A stretch of DNA of 64,000 nucleotides from the NCBI GenBank assembly GCA_902571055.1, contig CACGAM010000001.1, forward strand, positions 124,001 through 188,000, given 5' to 3'. Shown here one piece after another: positions 18,801 through 27,012 of the stretch. Origin of the DNA: an uncultured Pelagibacteraceae bacterium (lineage in GTDB: Bacteria; Pseudomonadota; Alphaproteobacteria; Pelagibacterales; Pelagibacteraceae). The notes under the pieces are model-generated. The model saw only the letters and a program-made list of their open reading frames with translations. It searched no databases and had not been told where the DNA came from. Numbering within the stretch: position 1 is the stretch's first letter; each line of letters starts with the position of its first letter. A program made the translations under genes and the position numbers.

Positions 18801-18920
18801 GGAATGTTAATTTCTACATTTTTTACACTTTATGTAACCCCAGCGATGTATTTGGCTCTTGCAAAAAATACAAAAAGAATAGATGCAATTGATATTGAGT
18901 TGAAGAAACAACTTCGTTAA
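15810..18920 (+). CDS. RND (AcrB/MexF-like) efflux transporter permease
   Basis: A 1036-residue proton-driven inner-membrane pump with the RND layout: one N-terminal helix, a large periplasmic loop (~30-330), six helices, a second periplasmic loop and six more helices. The TM4 proton-relay region LAIGIITDDSVIMTDAIYRRIE (near 395) has the usual paired acidic residues. It probably exports hydrophobic or amphipathic compounds. No outer-membrane factor is encoded nearby, so an unlinked TolC-like channel would be needed. Its stop codon overlaps that of the convergent lipoprotein gene. Confidence 0.92.
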   Translation: MLITELSIKRPAFSWVLSLILVLFGSFVFWKLPVRELPSGLQPPVVQVNVEYSSASSQIVDEEVTQVLEEVIGGAEGIKNIDSSSENGKSKINIEFDTDVDLDDAANDIRERVARVVERLPSESDPPRILKQAAGFTTTMWLSLSSPTWSDLELGDYVERYLIDQFSSIKNVGRIRTGGLRELSVRVWIDPIKLAAYNLTTHEVELALNKENVRLPAGSLEADNKDLTLNIDKSYNDLEKLKQLPIKKVKNNVVKLSDIAEIEFGPVSEKAFFRSQSKNALNFNSVGIGIYARSGASTVELSNDVKDKIRKIKPNLPAGLNLEVAFNRATYISVAINEVYKTLFIAFILVVIIIYLFLGNLKAVIVPAIALPVSLIATFLGIYIFDLSINIFVLLSFILAIGIITDDSVIMTDAIYRRIEQGETPLVAAFKGSKQITFAIIATTLILVAVFLPLIFIEGIAGTLFKETAIALSFAIVVSSLVALTLSPMLGSKFLDNQKKTNIIVKNFNKFFIGFSNFYRDTLQFWLYRKNIIIGFIFFIIIGSALLYNFTKKELLPLEDRGAYLVIGFTDEGSSFDYTQQRAEDVEKRLIPLLKDDNSPYKKFLMIVPGFGADNSFLIISLLDNWKNRSENSQNIMRKAIGKIVTVPQTLAFPISPQSIRTSNYNKPVQMVIYGNTYEDLEETQKKVIRAMRENPNLSRIESDYTRNRPEIKLLINKTKAKDLGISIKTIGETLETLYGGKIVTKFNKLGKEYPIILQQYKDDRKNQQGLSKIFVRSESSGELISLANLVEYKEEGSANKLSRYNRQRAVTISSDLSENYTLNEAIKFLENTMSVVASDKQITWKGKSEELKETSNELYIIFALALLTAYLVMSATFNSFIHPFIIILTVPLAVFGGLVFILFLNSSINVFSQIALIILIGISTKNSILIVDYTNQLRVAGKNIETALKEACYLRFRPIIMTSLSTMIAMIPLVLGNIGPGAGEGSRLAVGCTILGGMLISTFFTLYVTPAMYLALAKNTKRIDAIDIELKKQLR

Positions 18921-19540
18921 AAAATAATATACTTTTTTGTTGTTAAAGAATTTTTGCAATCGTTTAACTGTTTTTTATATTTTTTTGATTGTTTCTCTAC
19001 TCTTTTGGCAAGTCCAATAACTTTCTGTTTATTTTTATAATTTTTGTAAGCTCCCCAACCTTCATGGTATGCTATATATTGCCTGAAGGCATCCTTTTTA
19101 GAAATTTTTAATATTTTTTCAGTTTTATTTGTGTACCAACCAATAAAATCAACACTATCTTTAAATCTAGATCTTAATGCATATTTATTTCCGGTTTCTT
19201 CTTTATACTGTTTCCAAGTTCCTTTCACAGCTTGTGAGTATCCAAATGAGGAAGAGGGTCTTTTATATGGAATTACTTTAAACAATTTATACCTTTCAGG
19301 TTTTGCGAGCCAATCGAAATCAGACTCCATTTTAATAATAGCTAATTGTAAATAAATTGGGGTTCCCCATTTCAATTCTGTTTTTTTAGCATGTTTATAC
19401 CAAAGATATCTCTCTGAAAATATTGAACATCCGTCAGCTGTATTTTTTGGGATAGATGAGCACGCACTAAGAAAAATAAAAAAAAGAATAAGTATTTTAT
19501 ATTTCAAATTATCCACATTTTTTTTCCCAAGAATTTTCAA
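18917..19540 (-). CDS. Lytic-transglycosylase-like (SLT) lipoprotein
   Basis: A predicted lipoprotein (lipobox FLSACSS) with a lysozyme-fold SLT-like domain. KMESDFDW carries the probable catalytic glutamate; SSFGYSQAVKGTWKQYKEETG and AYHEGWGAYKNY are family-like. It would cleave peptidoglycan at the outer membrane's inner face. The start is uncertain: the ATG at 19540 overlaps the nuclease gene by 32 bases and gives a long pre-lipobox stretch, whereas a TTG at 19507, just after the nuclease stop, gives MKYKILILFF, a conventional signal peptide. It is third in the run DUF1476-nuclease-SLT. Confidence 0.8.
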   Translation of the reverse strand: MKILGKKNVDNLKYKILILFFIFLSACSSIPKNTADGCSIFSERYLWYKHAKKTELKWGTPIYLQLAIIKMESDFDWLAKPERYKLFKVIPYKRPSSSFGYSQAVKGTWKQYKEETGNKYALRSRFKDSVDFIGWYTNKTEKILKISKKDAFRQYIAYHEGWGAYKNYKNKQKVIGLAKRVEKQSKKYKKQLNDCKNSLTTKKYIIF

Positions 19541-19964
19541 AATTCAATGCCCATATACCTAGCTTTTTTGACTTTGCATATTCTTGTAGTTTAGCATACT
19601 TTTTTTTAGAGTATTTTTTGTAATCACAGGCATAACCATTTTTAACCATATAAGAAGATATACTTTCATCATTTAAAAAACACTCTGCAATGGTTCTACC
19701 CCATGGATCAAGTTGAGGCTCTCTTAAGCAAGTTATAATATTATTACCCAATTTTTTTTTTAATTTAATTTTAGAAAAATTGTGACCAATTTTATTTCTT
19801 TCAGGTGTATCGATACCACCAAAACGTATTTTCTCCCCTTTAATTACAATTGTATCTCCATCAATCACCTTGGCCTTACCTATTGCGGCATTAATTTCTG
19901 TACTATGCGAAAAAGTATTTAATAAAAAAATAAAGCTAATTAAAATCAGACTTGGCTTTTTCAT
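19509..19964 (-). CDS. Secreted thermonuclease-family (SNase) protein
   Basis: A 151-residue staphylococcal-nuclease-like protein with a signal peptide (MKKPSLILISFIFLLN). The core AKVIDGDTIVIKGEKIRFGGIDTPER (near 31-56) carries metal-binding Asp and the catalytic Arg region; LREPQLDPWGRTIAECFL and MVKNGYACDYKKYSKK follow the fold. It should degrade DNA or RNA in the periplasm, perhaps for nutrient recovery. It overlaps DUF1476 upstream by 29 bases. Confidence 0.85.
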   Translation of the reverse strand: MKKPSLILISFIFLLNTFSHSTEINAAIGKAKVIDGDTIVIKGEKIRFGGIDTPERNKIGHNFSKIKLKKKLGNNIITCLREPQLDPWGRTIAECFLNDESISSYMVKNGYACDYKKYSKKKYAKLQEYAKSKKLGIWALNFENSWEKKCG

Positions 19965-20244
19965 TTAGCTCGCCCATTTTTTTTCTAATTTCTTCTTCTG
20001 AAACATTGTGGTTTTTTAAGTCCTCTTTTAGTTTTCTTATAACATCCTCATCCCCAGCTTCAGCAAAATCTGCCTTAATTACCTCTTCAATATAATCTTT
20101 TTTTTTATCCTCACTAAATCCAAGAATACTTGAGGCCCACTCTCCAATATATTTATTTCTTCTTGCACTTACTTTAAACTGTAATTCTTCATCATGAGCA
20201 AATTTTTTTTCAAAACTTTTTTTTCTATCTTCAAATGTGTTCAT
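19936..20244 (-). CDS. DUF1476 protein, probable F1-ATPase inhibitor subunit zeta
   Basis: A 102-residue all-helical protein matching DUF1476, whose Paracoccus member is the zeta inhibitor that blocks reverse rotation of the F1Fo-ATPase. FEDRKKSFEKKFAHDEELQFKV-type N-terminus (the inhibitory segment), RRNKYIGEWAS and ADFAEAGDEDVIRKL are diagnostic. Non-Paracoccus homologues vary in inhibitory strength, so the role here is family-based. The F1 genes are in the same window but ~34 kb away. It overlaps the VanZ-like gene upstream by four bases. Confidence 0.88.
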   Translation of the reverse strand: MNTFEDRKKSFEKKFAHDEELQFKVSARRNKYIGEWASSILGFSEDKKKDYIEEVIKADFAEAGDEDVIRKLKEDLKNHNVSEEEIRKKMGELNEKAKSDFN

Positions 20245-20606
20245 TTTTTTTTCCTAAATTTATATAATGTAATTATAATAAAAGGTATTATAACACCCAA
20301 TATATTACCAAATAAGTCAGAGAATTGAAACGATCTATTTGGAATTATTAGATGGCAAACTTCAAGAAATATTGAAATGAAAATTAAGTAAGAAAATAAT
20401 AATAAATTTTTTTTAAATGATAAAAGACCTAGCAAACTAAGTATAATAAAAACATACAAATGATTAGAAGAAATTGAAAAAAAATCAGATGTTATTTGTG
20501 GCTGTCGACTTAAGTCTTCATAAACTAAAAACCCCAAGATACTTCCTGGAAAAATGTATAAAATGATTAATAATAAATTGTAAAAATGAAATAAAATCTT
20601 TAACAT
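20241..20606 (-). CDS. VanZ-like small membrane protein
   Basis: A 121-residue protein with about four hydrophobic helices and the late SDLFGNILGVIIPF segment typical of VanZ-like proteins, where Asp and Asn-Leu-x-Gly are conserved. The function of non-glycopeptide VanZ homologues is unknown. It heads the minus-strand run VanZ-DUF1476-nuclease-SLT and is divergent from gpmA over 32 bases. Confidence 0.68.
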   Translation of the reverse strand: MLKILFHFYNLLLIILYIFPGSILGFLVYEDLSRQPQITSDFFSISSNHLYVFIILSLLGLLSFKKNLLLFSYLIFISIFLEVCHLIIPNRSFQFSDLFGNILGVIIPFIIITLYKFRKKK

Positions 20607-20638
20607 TTAGTATATTTATTTATAAATAAAAATTTACA

Positions 20639-21346
20639 ATGAGTCATTTAATATTAGTTAGACACGGTCAGAGCTTGTGGAATCTTGAAAATCGATTTAC
20701 GGGCTGGGTAGATGTGGAATTATCAAAAAAAGGTGAGGAAGAGGCTATAAAGGCGGGAAATCTTATAAAAGATTTGGATATAACTATAGATAGTATTTTT
20801 ACATCATATTTAACAAGAGCAATTAAGACTTTAGAATTAATTATGAAAGTTAATAAGTTTAAAAATTTACCATTCACAAAAGCATGGGAGTTAAATGAAA
20901 GGCATTATGGTGCCCTAACAGGTTTAAATAAAGATGAAATGAAAAAAAAATTAAGTGAAGATAAAGTGCATGAATTAAGAAGATCATGGGATAAGCCACC
21001 AGATAAACTTGATGCTAATAGTATTTATCACCCGAATAATATTAATATTTATAAAAATATTCCTAAAGATAAAATACCAAACACAGAGTCGTTAAGAGAT
21101 ACATATGAGAGAGTAGTACCGTACTATAAAAAAAATATTAATAATATAAAAAAAAATATTTTAATTTCCGCACACGGAAATTCTATTAGAGCACTTTGTA
21201 AATATTTATTTGATTTAAGCAATGACAATATTTCTAAATTAGAAATTCCAACTGGTAATCCACTATTGTTGGAAATAGAAAACGATAAGGCTAAAAGTGG
21301 AAAATATTTGGACTCGGAAAGAGCTAAAGATTTAATTATTTTTTAA
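20639..21346 (+). CDS. gpmA: 2,3-bisphosphoglycerate-dependent phosphoglycerate mutase
   Basis: A 235-residue glycolytic/gluconeogenic enzyme converting 3- and 2-phosphoglycerate. The phosphohistidine motif LVRHGQSLWN (His8), RFTGWVDVELS, ELNERHYGALTGLNK and ISAHGNSIRAL (second His) are all present and correctly spaced. Length is usual for GpmA. It is a single-gene plus-strand unit whose end overlaps the convergent murU by 15 bases. Confidence 0.95.
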   Translation: MSHLILVRHGQSLWNLENRFTGWVDVELSKKGEEEAIKAGNLIKDLDITIDSIFTSYLTRAIKTLELIMKVNKFKNLPFTKAWELNERHYGALTGLNKDEMKKKLSEDKVHELRRSWDKPPDKLDANSIYHPNNINIYKNIPKDKIPNTESLRDTYERVVPYYKKNINNIKKNILISAHGNSIRALCKYLFDLSNDNISKLEIPTGNPLLLEIENDKAKSGKYLDSERAKDLIIF

Positions 21347-22024
21347 TAATTTTTTGTAAATTTCAATGTCAGTTAAGTGGACAAATGTTTGGTCACTCTC
21401 AAAACCAAAAAGGTTGGAATTTTTTATATTGTTATTCCAAACTTTATTCATAGAAAATTTTTTATTTTTTATATTACTCAAAATCGCTTTATTAATAATT
21501 TGGCATCCTGTGTAAATATAGTTACATTTTTTGTTTTTAGAAAGCATATGATTTTTCATGGAAAAATCGCCGTCAAATCTAGTATCATAGCTTTTTGATT
21601 TATGCGCAACCATCAGTAAATTGTTTAAATTTTTAATTTTATAATATTCAATCATTTCTAAAATTATTTTTTTATAACCTAAGTTCCAAATTGTATCAGG
21701 ATTTAAAACCAAAAAATTTTCATCTGTTGACGTTTTCATTATGTTTTTAATACCCCCACCTGTATCAAGTATCTCATCACCATCTTTGATAATTTCAATC
21801 TTGCCATAATTTTCAAGTTTATTAACAAAATCCTCGATTTGTTCCGCTAGATAATAAGTATTTAATTTAATACTTTTAATTCCTAAGTTTGCTATTAGTT
21901 CAATAGTATTTAATAATAATGATTTATTTTTTATTTTAATTAATGGCTTTGGCACTTCTAATGTTATGGGATGCAATCTCTTTCCATAGCCTGCACATAG
22001 AATTATAGCTGTTTCAATTTTCAT
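21332..22024 (-). CDS. murU: N-acetylmuramate-1-phosphate uridylyltransferase-like nucleotidyltransferase
   Basis: A 230-residue sugar-phosphate nucleotidyltransferase with the G-x-G-x-R-L-x-P-x-T signature (AGYGKRLHPIT) and the Lys in EVPKPLI; LVLNPDTIW holds the metal-binding Asp. Beside an AmgK-like kinase and tsaE it fits MurU, which makes UDP-MurNAc from MurNAc-1-P in the cell-wall recycling shortcut that bypasses MurA/MurB. It overlaps amgK by 11 bases. Assignment rests on gene order as well as motifs. Confidence 0.82.
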   Translation of the reverse strand: MKIETAIILCAGYGKRLHPITLEVPKPLIKIKNKSLLLNTIELIANLGIKSIKLNTYYLAEQIEDFVNKLENYGKIEIIKDGDEILDTGGGIKNIMKTSTDENFLVLNPDTIWNLGYKKIILEMIEYYKIKNLNNLLMVAHKSKSYDTRFDGDFSMKNHMLSKNKKCNYIYTGCQIINKAILSNIKNKKFSMNKVWNNNIKNSNLFGFESDQTFVHLTDIEIYKKLLKNN

Positions 22025-22955
22025 TTTTTTTTAAATGTTTTTGTAAATGAATACTTAAAAAATTATTTAATTCTTCAAATGTAGTGTTACTTTTTCTTCT
22101 TTCATCTATCATTTTCCAAGCATAGGGTATCAGTTTCAAATATTTATGTTTTTTATCTCTTTTTGAAAGTCTTGTAAAAATTCCTATAATTTTTAAGTTT
22201 CTTAGAATTGACAATATCTCAAAATCATTCCTTAATTTTTCTGGGTTTATTTTTTTTTGTTTTGAAATAAACTTTTCGTAAATCTTTTCTCTATTTTTTA
22301 ATTTTACTTCAACTCTTACGTCATCGATTAGAGATGCCAGATCATAAGCTTCATTTCCAAAAACTGCATCTTGGCTATCTATTAAATAAATTTTATTTTT
22401 TTTTATCATTATATTTGAAATGTGAAAATCTCTATGAACAAAAACTTTTTTTTTTAACTTTAAACTTAATATTAGTTTTTTAATAATTTTAATATATAAT
22501 TTTTTTGATAAAGATATTTTTTTTTTAATTATTTTTGGCATGTACCAGTCTGAAAATAATTTTGCCTCCCTAAGTAACTCATTGTTTGAATAGTTTTTTA
22601 TGGTGTAATTTGTTTTTAAAAAAGTATTAATGGTTCTTTTTCTCACTAATTTAAGTTTTTTTAAAATTTCAAACAATTTAATATAATTATCAATCTTGTA
22701 ATTTTTAAATTTTTTTAGTCCTGTATAATCTCCGAGATCTTCTATTATAATATAGTTTTTTTTGTATTTTTCAGAAATTAATCTAGGTGTTAAGATTTTG
22801 TTATTATTCAGTAGTTCATTTATAGCCGCGTATATTAATAAATTTTTTCTTTTTTCTTTGTTTGCATAAACAATAATCGAATTATTTTTTTTATCTCTAT
22901 AAAACTTCCTATGAGAGGCATCACCAGATAGTTCCATAATATTTTTAAAATTCAT
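22014..22955 (-). CDS. amgK: AmgK-like sugar kinase (aminoglycoside-phosphotransferase fold)
   Basis: A 313-residue APH-fold kinase. SGDASHRKFYR is the N-terminal ATP-lid motif of the AmgK family, VFVHRDFHISNIM carries the catalytic Asp and IYLIDSQDAVFGNEAYDLASLIDD the metal-binding Asp. AmgK phosphorylates MurNAc/GlcNAc at the anomeric position, feeding MurU next door. The protein is unusually Lys/Asn/Ile-rich, in line with its AT-rich DNA. It overlaps tsaE by 11 bases. Confidence 0.83.
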   Translation of the reverse strand: MNFKNIMELSGDASHRKFYRDKKNNSIIVYANKEKRKNLLIYAAINELLNNNKILTPRLISEKYKKNYIIIEDLGDYTGLKKFKNYKIDNYIKLFEILKKLKLVRKRTINTFLKTNYTIKNYSNNELLREAKLFSDWYMPKIIKKKISLSKKLYIKIIKKLILSLKLKKKVFVHRDFHISNIMIKKNKIYLIDSQDAVFGNEAYDLASLIDDVRVEVKLKNREKIYEKFISKQKKINPEKLRNDFEILSILRNLKIIGIFTRLSKRDKKHKYLKLIPYAWKMIDERRKSNTTFEELNNFLSIHLQKHLKKNEN

Positions 22956-23418
22956 TAATTATATTTTTTTGGTTTGTGGAAATTATTATCGACCTTTTAT
23001 TAAAATCATTTTCATATCTAAAATTTAGACTGATAAAATCTTTCAAATTTTTGGAAATTATTTCGGGCCATTCAATTAATGTGATATTATTTTTCAACTC
23101 TTCATATATTCCAAGATTGTCTATTTCTCTAATATCCTTTAATCTATATAAATCGTAATGATGAATATTTATGTTGTTAATTTTATACTCATTTAAGATA
23201 TTAAAAGTCGGACTTGAAACTTCTGAAGTATTTTCTTGAAATTTATTTTGTAGATAATTTATCAAGTATTTAATAAATGTGGTCTTGCCTACACCTAAAT
23301 CACCAAATAAACAAACCAAATCACCAGGTTTTAAAAATTCTGCAAATCTTTCAGATACTTTTTTTGTATTTATTTCAGATGAAATATCTAATTTTTTAGA
23401 ATTAGTACCGATATGCAT
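22945..23418 (-). CDS. tsaE: tRNA t6A threonylcarbamoyl synthesis ATPase
   Basis: A 157-residue P-loop protein. [17 protein letters not shown] is Walker [13 protein letters not shown] is the switch-like loop, HHYDLYRL is conserved and LIEWPEII is the TsaE signature. TsaE drives the TsaBD complex in making t6A on ANN-decoding tRNAs in the cytosol. The tsaE-amgK-murU order is common in alphaproteobacteria. Its ATG overlaps the end of ahcY by 17 bases. Confidence 0.92.
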   Translation of the reverse strand: MHIGTNSKKLDISSEINTKKVSERFAEFLKPGDLVCLFGDLGVGKTTFIKYLINYLQNKFQENTSEVSSPTFNILNEYKINNINIHHYDLYRLKDIREIDNLGIYEELKNNITLIEWPEIISKNLKDFISLNFRYENDFNKRSIIISTNQKNIINEF

Positions 23419-24688
23419 CGGGTTTGTAAGGCCCCTCTTGTTTAACGCTAATGTAATCTGCTTGATCTTTAGATAGTTTTGTCAGCTTTGCACCAACTTT
23501 TTCTAAATGTAGCATAGCAACTTTTTCATCTAAATGTTTTGGTAAAACATAAACTTTCTTCTCGTATTTTTCAGAATTATTCCATAGTTCTATTTGAGCG
23601 GTTACTTGGTTTGTAAATGAAGCACTCATTACAAAGCTTGGATGGCCAGTAGCACAACCTAAGTTTACTAATCTACCTTCGGCTAATAATATTATTCTTT
23701 TATTACTTGGCAATGTAATCTCATGAACTTGGGGTTTAATTTCGTCCCATTTATAGTTTTTTAATGCATCAACTTGTATTTCATTATCGAAGTGGCCAAT
23801 GTTACATAAAATTGCTCTATCTTTCATTTCCCTCATATGATCTGCTGTAACGATATCCTTATTACCTGTTGCAGTAACTACTATATCCGCTTGGCTAATC
23901 ATATCATCCATGGTAACAACTTCATAACCCTCCATTGCAGCTTGAAGTGCGCAAATTGGATCAGTTTCAGTAATCATTACCCTAGCACCAGATTGTCTTA
24001 GTGAGGCTGCACTTCCTTTACCTACATCACCAAAACCAGCTACTATTGCAACCTTACCTGACATCATAACATCTGTTGCTCTTTTAATTCCATCTACCAA
24101 ACTTTCTCTGCAACCATACAGGTTATCAAATTTTGATTTTGTCACTGAGTCGTTTACATTGATCGCAGGAACTAACAATGTGCCGTCTTGTTCCATTTTC
24201 TTAAGTGCTAATACTCCAGTAGTTGTCTCTTCTGATAAACCTTTAATATCTTCCATTAATTCTTTATAATCTTTATGCATTAAAGCTGTTAGATCACCAC
24301 CATCATCCAATATCATATTTGGCTTCCAATCTTTTTTACCTTCGATAGTTTGTCTAACACACCACCAATATTCCTCCTCAGTTTCACCTTTCCAAGCAAA
24401 TACTGGAATGCCAACTTTAGCGATAGCAGCAGCTGCATGATCTTGAGTTGAGAATATATTACAAGACGACCATCTGACCTCTGCTCCTAGTTCAACAAGC
24501 GTTTCAATTAATACTGCTGTTTGAATTGTCATATGCAGACAACCAACAATTCTCGCGCCTTTCAAGGGATTTTTTCCTTTATATTCTTTTCTTAAAGCCA
24601 TTAAGCCTGGCATCTCTGTCTCTGCTAAAGAAATTTCTTTCCTACCAAATTCTGCTTCGTTAATATCTTTAACTTTGTAATCTGTCAT
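23402..24688 (-). CDS. ahcY: Adenosylhomocysteinase (S-adenosylhomocysteine hydrolase)
   Basis: A ~428-residue NAD-dependent enzyme splitting SAH to adenosine and homocysteine, closing the methylation cycle. [36 protein letters not shown], the NAD-binding [12 protein letters not shown] and the C-terminal KPDAYRY are diagnostic. I choose the ATG at 24688 (MTDYKVKD); an upstream in-frame start at 24706 would add six residues. With metX/metW under a SAM-II switch elsewhere in the window it belongs to the methionine/SAM cycle. It lies between tsaE and the sensor kinase on one strand. Confidence 0.96.
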   Translation of the reverse strand: MTDYKVKDINEAEFGRKEISLAETEMPGLMALRKEYKGKNPLKGARIVGCLHMTIQTAVLIETLVELGAEVRWSSCNIFSTQDHAAAAIAKVGIPVFAWKGETEEEYWWCVRQTIEGKKDWKPNMILDDGGDLTALMHKDYKELMEDIKGLSEETTTGVLALKKMEQDGTLLVPAINVNDSVTKSKFDNLYGCRESLVDGIKRATDVMMSGKVAIVAGFGDVGKGSAASLRQSGARVMITETDPICALQAAMEGYEVVTMDDMISQADIVVTATGNKDIVTADHMREMKDRAILCNIGHFDNEIQVDALKNYKWDEIKPQVHEITLPSNKRIILLAEGRLVNLGCATGHPSFVMSASFTNQVTAQIELWNNSEKYEKKVYVLPKHLDEKVAMLHLEKVGAKLTKLSKDQADYISVKQEGPYKPDAYRY

Positions 24689-24717
24689 GACCGAGGCTTT
24701 TAACAACTTTATTGGAA

Positions 24718-26262
24718 TTAATCAACTTTAGAATCAGCTCTTGGAAAAATAATTTCTACATTTGCGCCCTTATCTTTATTATTTTTTGCGATTATTGTCC
24801 CATTATGTAATTCTACAAGGTTTTTTACAATATTTAGTCCCAAACCCGAATGCTCACCAAACTTGTCAGGTCTGTTACTATAAAACCTTTTAAATATTTT
24901 TTTTGTATCCAATTCCTTAAAACCACGACCTTCATCAACCACACTAACTTTGACGTATCCATCACTATCGGAATTTAGCATAATATTAATTTTTTTGTTA
25001 TCATCACTAAATGAAACAGAATTATCTAATAAATTTGCAATTATTTGCTCTATTCTATTCTCAATTCCAAGAATTTCATAATTACCAGACCCATTAGCTG
25101 ATAATTTGACTGATATACCTCTTTTAGTGTTATAAATATTATTGAAATCATCTACGACAGAGGTCAAAATATTTTTTAAGTCTAATATTATCATTTTTTC
25201 AGATGAAATAGCTGCTTCATCTTTTAACATTTGTGAATAATCTGTTATTAATCTCTCAATTCTTTCTACATCATGAGATACAATCTTAATTAATTTACTT
25301 TTTTGCTCTTTATTATCTGTTTCCGATATTATTTCCGATGCACTTTTAAGTGAAGCAAGTGGATTTCTAATTTCATGAACTAAGTCTCTAGAAAAATTTT
25401 CAGCATTATTTATTCTTCTTTGTAATTCATTGGTCATCTCATCCATAGATTTTGAAAGTGTTCCTAACTCATCCTTTCTATTTTTATAAATATCTATATT
25501 TGTATCTTCTTTACTTTTATCTTTAATTATTTCTGTATAATGAACTAAATTTTTTATAGGTTTTAAAAAGTATCTATTTAAAACAAAAGAAAATATTAAT
25601 ATTACTAATGCAATAATTGCAGCAGTTCTTAAAACGAAGTTTTTCCTCTCGATAAATGCAAACTTAATATCATTTGACTCTTCAATTACTGCTATGTATC
25701 CGACTTTTTTTTGATCAATCAAAATATTCTTTACTGAAACTAATAAAAATTGATCGTTTATCTCATGAGTGAATGTAAATGGATTTTCGAAATTTTCTGA
25801 AATCAAATATTGATTTAATTTTTTTTTTAAAAAGCTGTTTTTATTCTTTAAATCCTTTGATTTCTCTGTTGAAATATCTGTGCCATTATTTGAGATATCT
25901 GTCTCGAAAATTTCGAAGTTTCTCGAAAAAGATCTAGGGTCTAGATCAAGCGCATCTGTATCTGAAATACTATTGAAGGCATTATCATAAATAATGACTC
26001 TATCAATTGTTTGAAATAAAAATTTTGTTGAAATTAAAAATTTTCTTATTTCTTCTTGAATAAAACTAATATTTAATCTTTGGATATGGTTTACAGTGTT
26101 ATCAATAATTTTGAAATGATTTGCAGATTTATCCCTAATTAAACTTGGCTTAATACTATATATATACACAGTAGTAAAAATACTAATAATAAGAAAAAAA
26201 ATAAAATTAATGAATAAAAATTTTTTTAAAATAGAAAAGTTTTTTAAAATATTGCTCAACAT
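24718..26262 (-). CDS. chvG: ChvG-type sensor histidine kinase
   Basis: A 514-residue inner-membrane kinase: TM1 ~14-35, a periplasmic sensing domain to ~205, TM2 ~210-228, then HAMP, the H-box [13 protein letters not shown] (phospho-His near 296), the N-box [10 protein letters not shown], and GRGF / [15 protein letters not shown] loops. It overlaps the start of nothing but abuts the regulator gene with a shared base, so they are co-translated. ChvG/ExoS-type kinases respond to acid or envelope conditions in rhizobia; the signal in this organism is unknown. Confidence 0.85.
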   Translation of the reverse strand: MLSNILKNFSILKKFLFINFIFFLIISIFTTVYIYSIKPSLIRDKSANHFKIIDNTVNHIQRLNISFIQEEIRKFLISTKFLFQTIDRVIIYDNAFNSISDTDALDLDPRSFSRNFEIFETDISNNGTDISTEKSKDLKNKNSFLKKKLNQYLISENFENPFTFTHEINDQFLLVSVKNILIDQKKVGYIAVIEESNDIKFAFIERKNFVLRTAAIIALVILIFSFVLNRYFLKPIKNLVHYTEIIKDKSKEDTNIDIYKNRKDELGTLSKSMDEMTNELQRRINNAENFSRDLVHEIRNPLASLKSASEIISETDNKEQKSKLIKIVSHDVERIERLITDYSQMLKDEAAISSEKMIILDLKNILTSVVDDFNNIYNTKRGISVKLSANGSGNYEILGIENRIEQIIANLLDNSVSFSDDNKKINIMLNSDSDGYVKVSVVDEGRGFKELDTKKIFKRFYSNRPDKFGEHSGLGLNIVKNLVELHNGTIIAKNNKDKGANVEIIFPRADSKVD

Positions 26263-26960
26263 TAGCTAACATTCCATCTATATCCACTTCCATAACGTGT
26301 TTCAATAGCTGCAAAATTACTATCAACTTTTTTAAACTTTTTTCTTATTCTCTTAACGTGACTATCAATTGTTCTATCCTCTATATCCGTATCTTCTCTA
26401 TAAGCAATATCCATCAATTGGGCCCTTTCCTTTATAATACCAGGTCTTTTGGCTAATTCTTTAACTATTAAAAATTCAGTTGTTGTTAACTTGTCTGGTA
26501 GTTGATTACCATCCCACTCACACTCTAATTGTGAAGGATCTAGTTTTAATTTCCCATGTGAAATAATATTTTTTGTATCTTCTATATTATTATCTTTTTT
26601 TCTAAGTTGTACCCTTATTCTCTCAATCAAAACTTTTATAGAAAATCCTCCTGATTTTTTTACAAAATCATCTGCACCTAATTTAAGACCTAAAAGTTCG
26701 TCGACTTCATCGTCTTTGGATGTCAAAAAAATAACTGGCATAGATGTTTTTTTTCTAAGTTTTTTTAATAACTCTTCTCCGTCCATTTTCGGCATTTTAA
26801 TATCAACAATAGCTAAATCAGGTGGCGTTCTTGTTAACCCAATTAATGCACTCTCACCATCGAGATAAGTTTGAACCCTATAGCCCTCTTTTTCAAGTGC
26901 AATACTAATACTTGTTAAAATATTTCTATCATCATCTACTAATGCAATAGTTTGAGTCAT
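26262..26960 (-). CDS. chvI: ChvI-type OmpR-family response regulator
   Basis: A ~232-residue regulator: receiver domain (1-~118) and winged-helix DNA-binding domain (~135-232). TIALVDDDRNILTS and the phosphoacceptor in LAIVDIKMP (Asp53) are ChvI-like, and DRTIDSHVKRIRKKF is the recognition helix. I start at the ATG at 26960; earlier in-frame codons to 26999 add a tail not seen in the family. Oddity: the conserved receiver Lys-Pro is replaced by KKSGGFS near 101-107, so the Pro is missing and a residue or two is added. Confidence 0.88.
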   Translation of the reverse strand: MTQTIALVDDDRNILTSISIALEKEGYRVQTYLDGESALIGLTRTPPDLAIVDIKMPKMDGEELLKKLRKKTSMPVIFLTSKDDEVDELLGLKLGADDFVKKSGGFSIKVLIERIRVQLRKKDNNIEDTKNIISHGKLKLDPSQLECEWDGNQLPDKLTTTEFLIVKELAKRPGIIKERAQLMDIAYREDTDIEDRTIDSHVKRIRKKFKKVDSNFAAIETRYGSGYRWNVS

Positions 26961-27012
26961 AGTGTAATTAAAAATACTAAATTGTTCTAATTTGGGCAAT
27001 ACTTACAAACTT

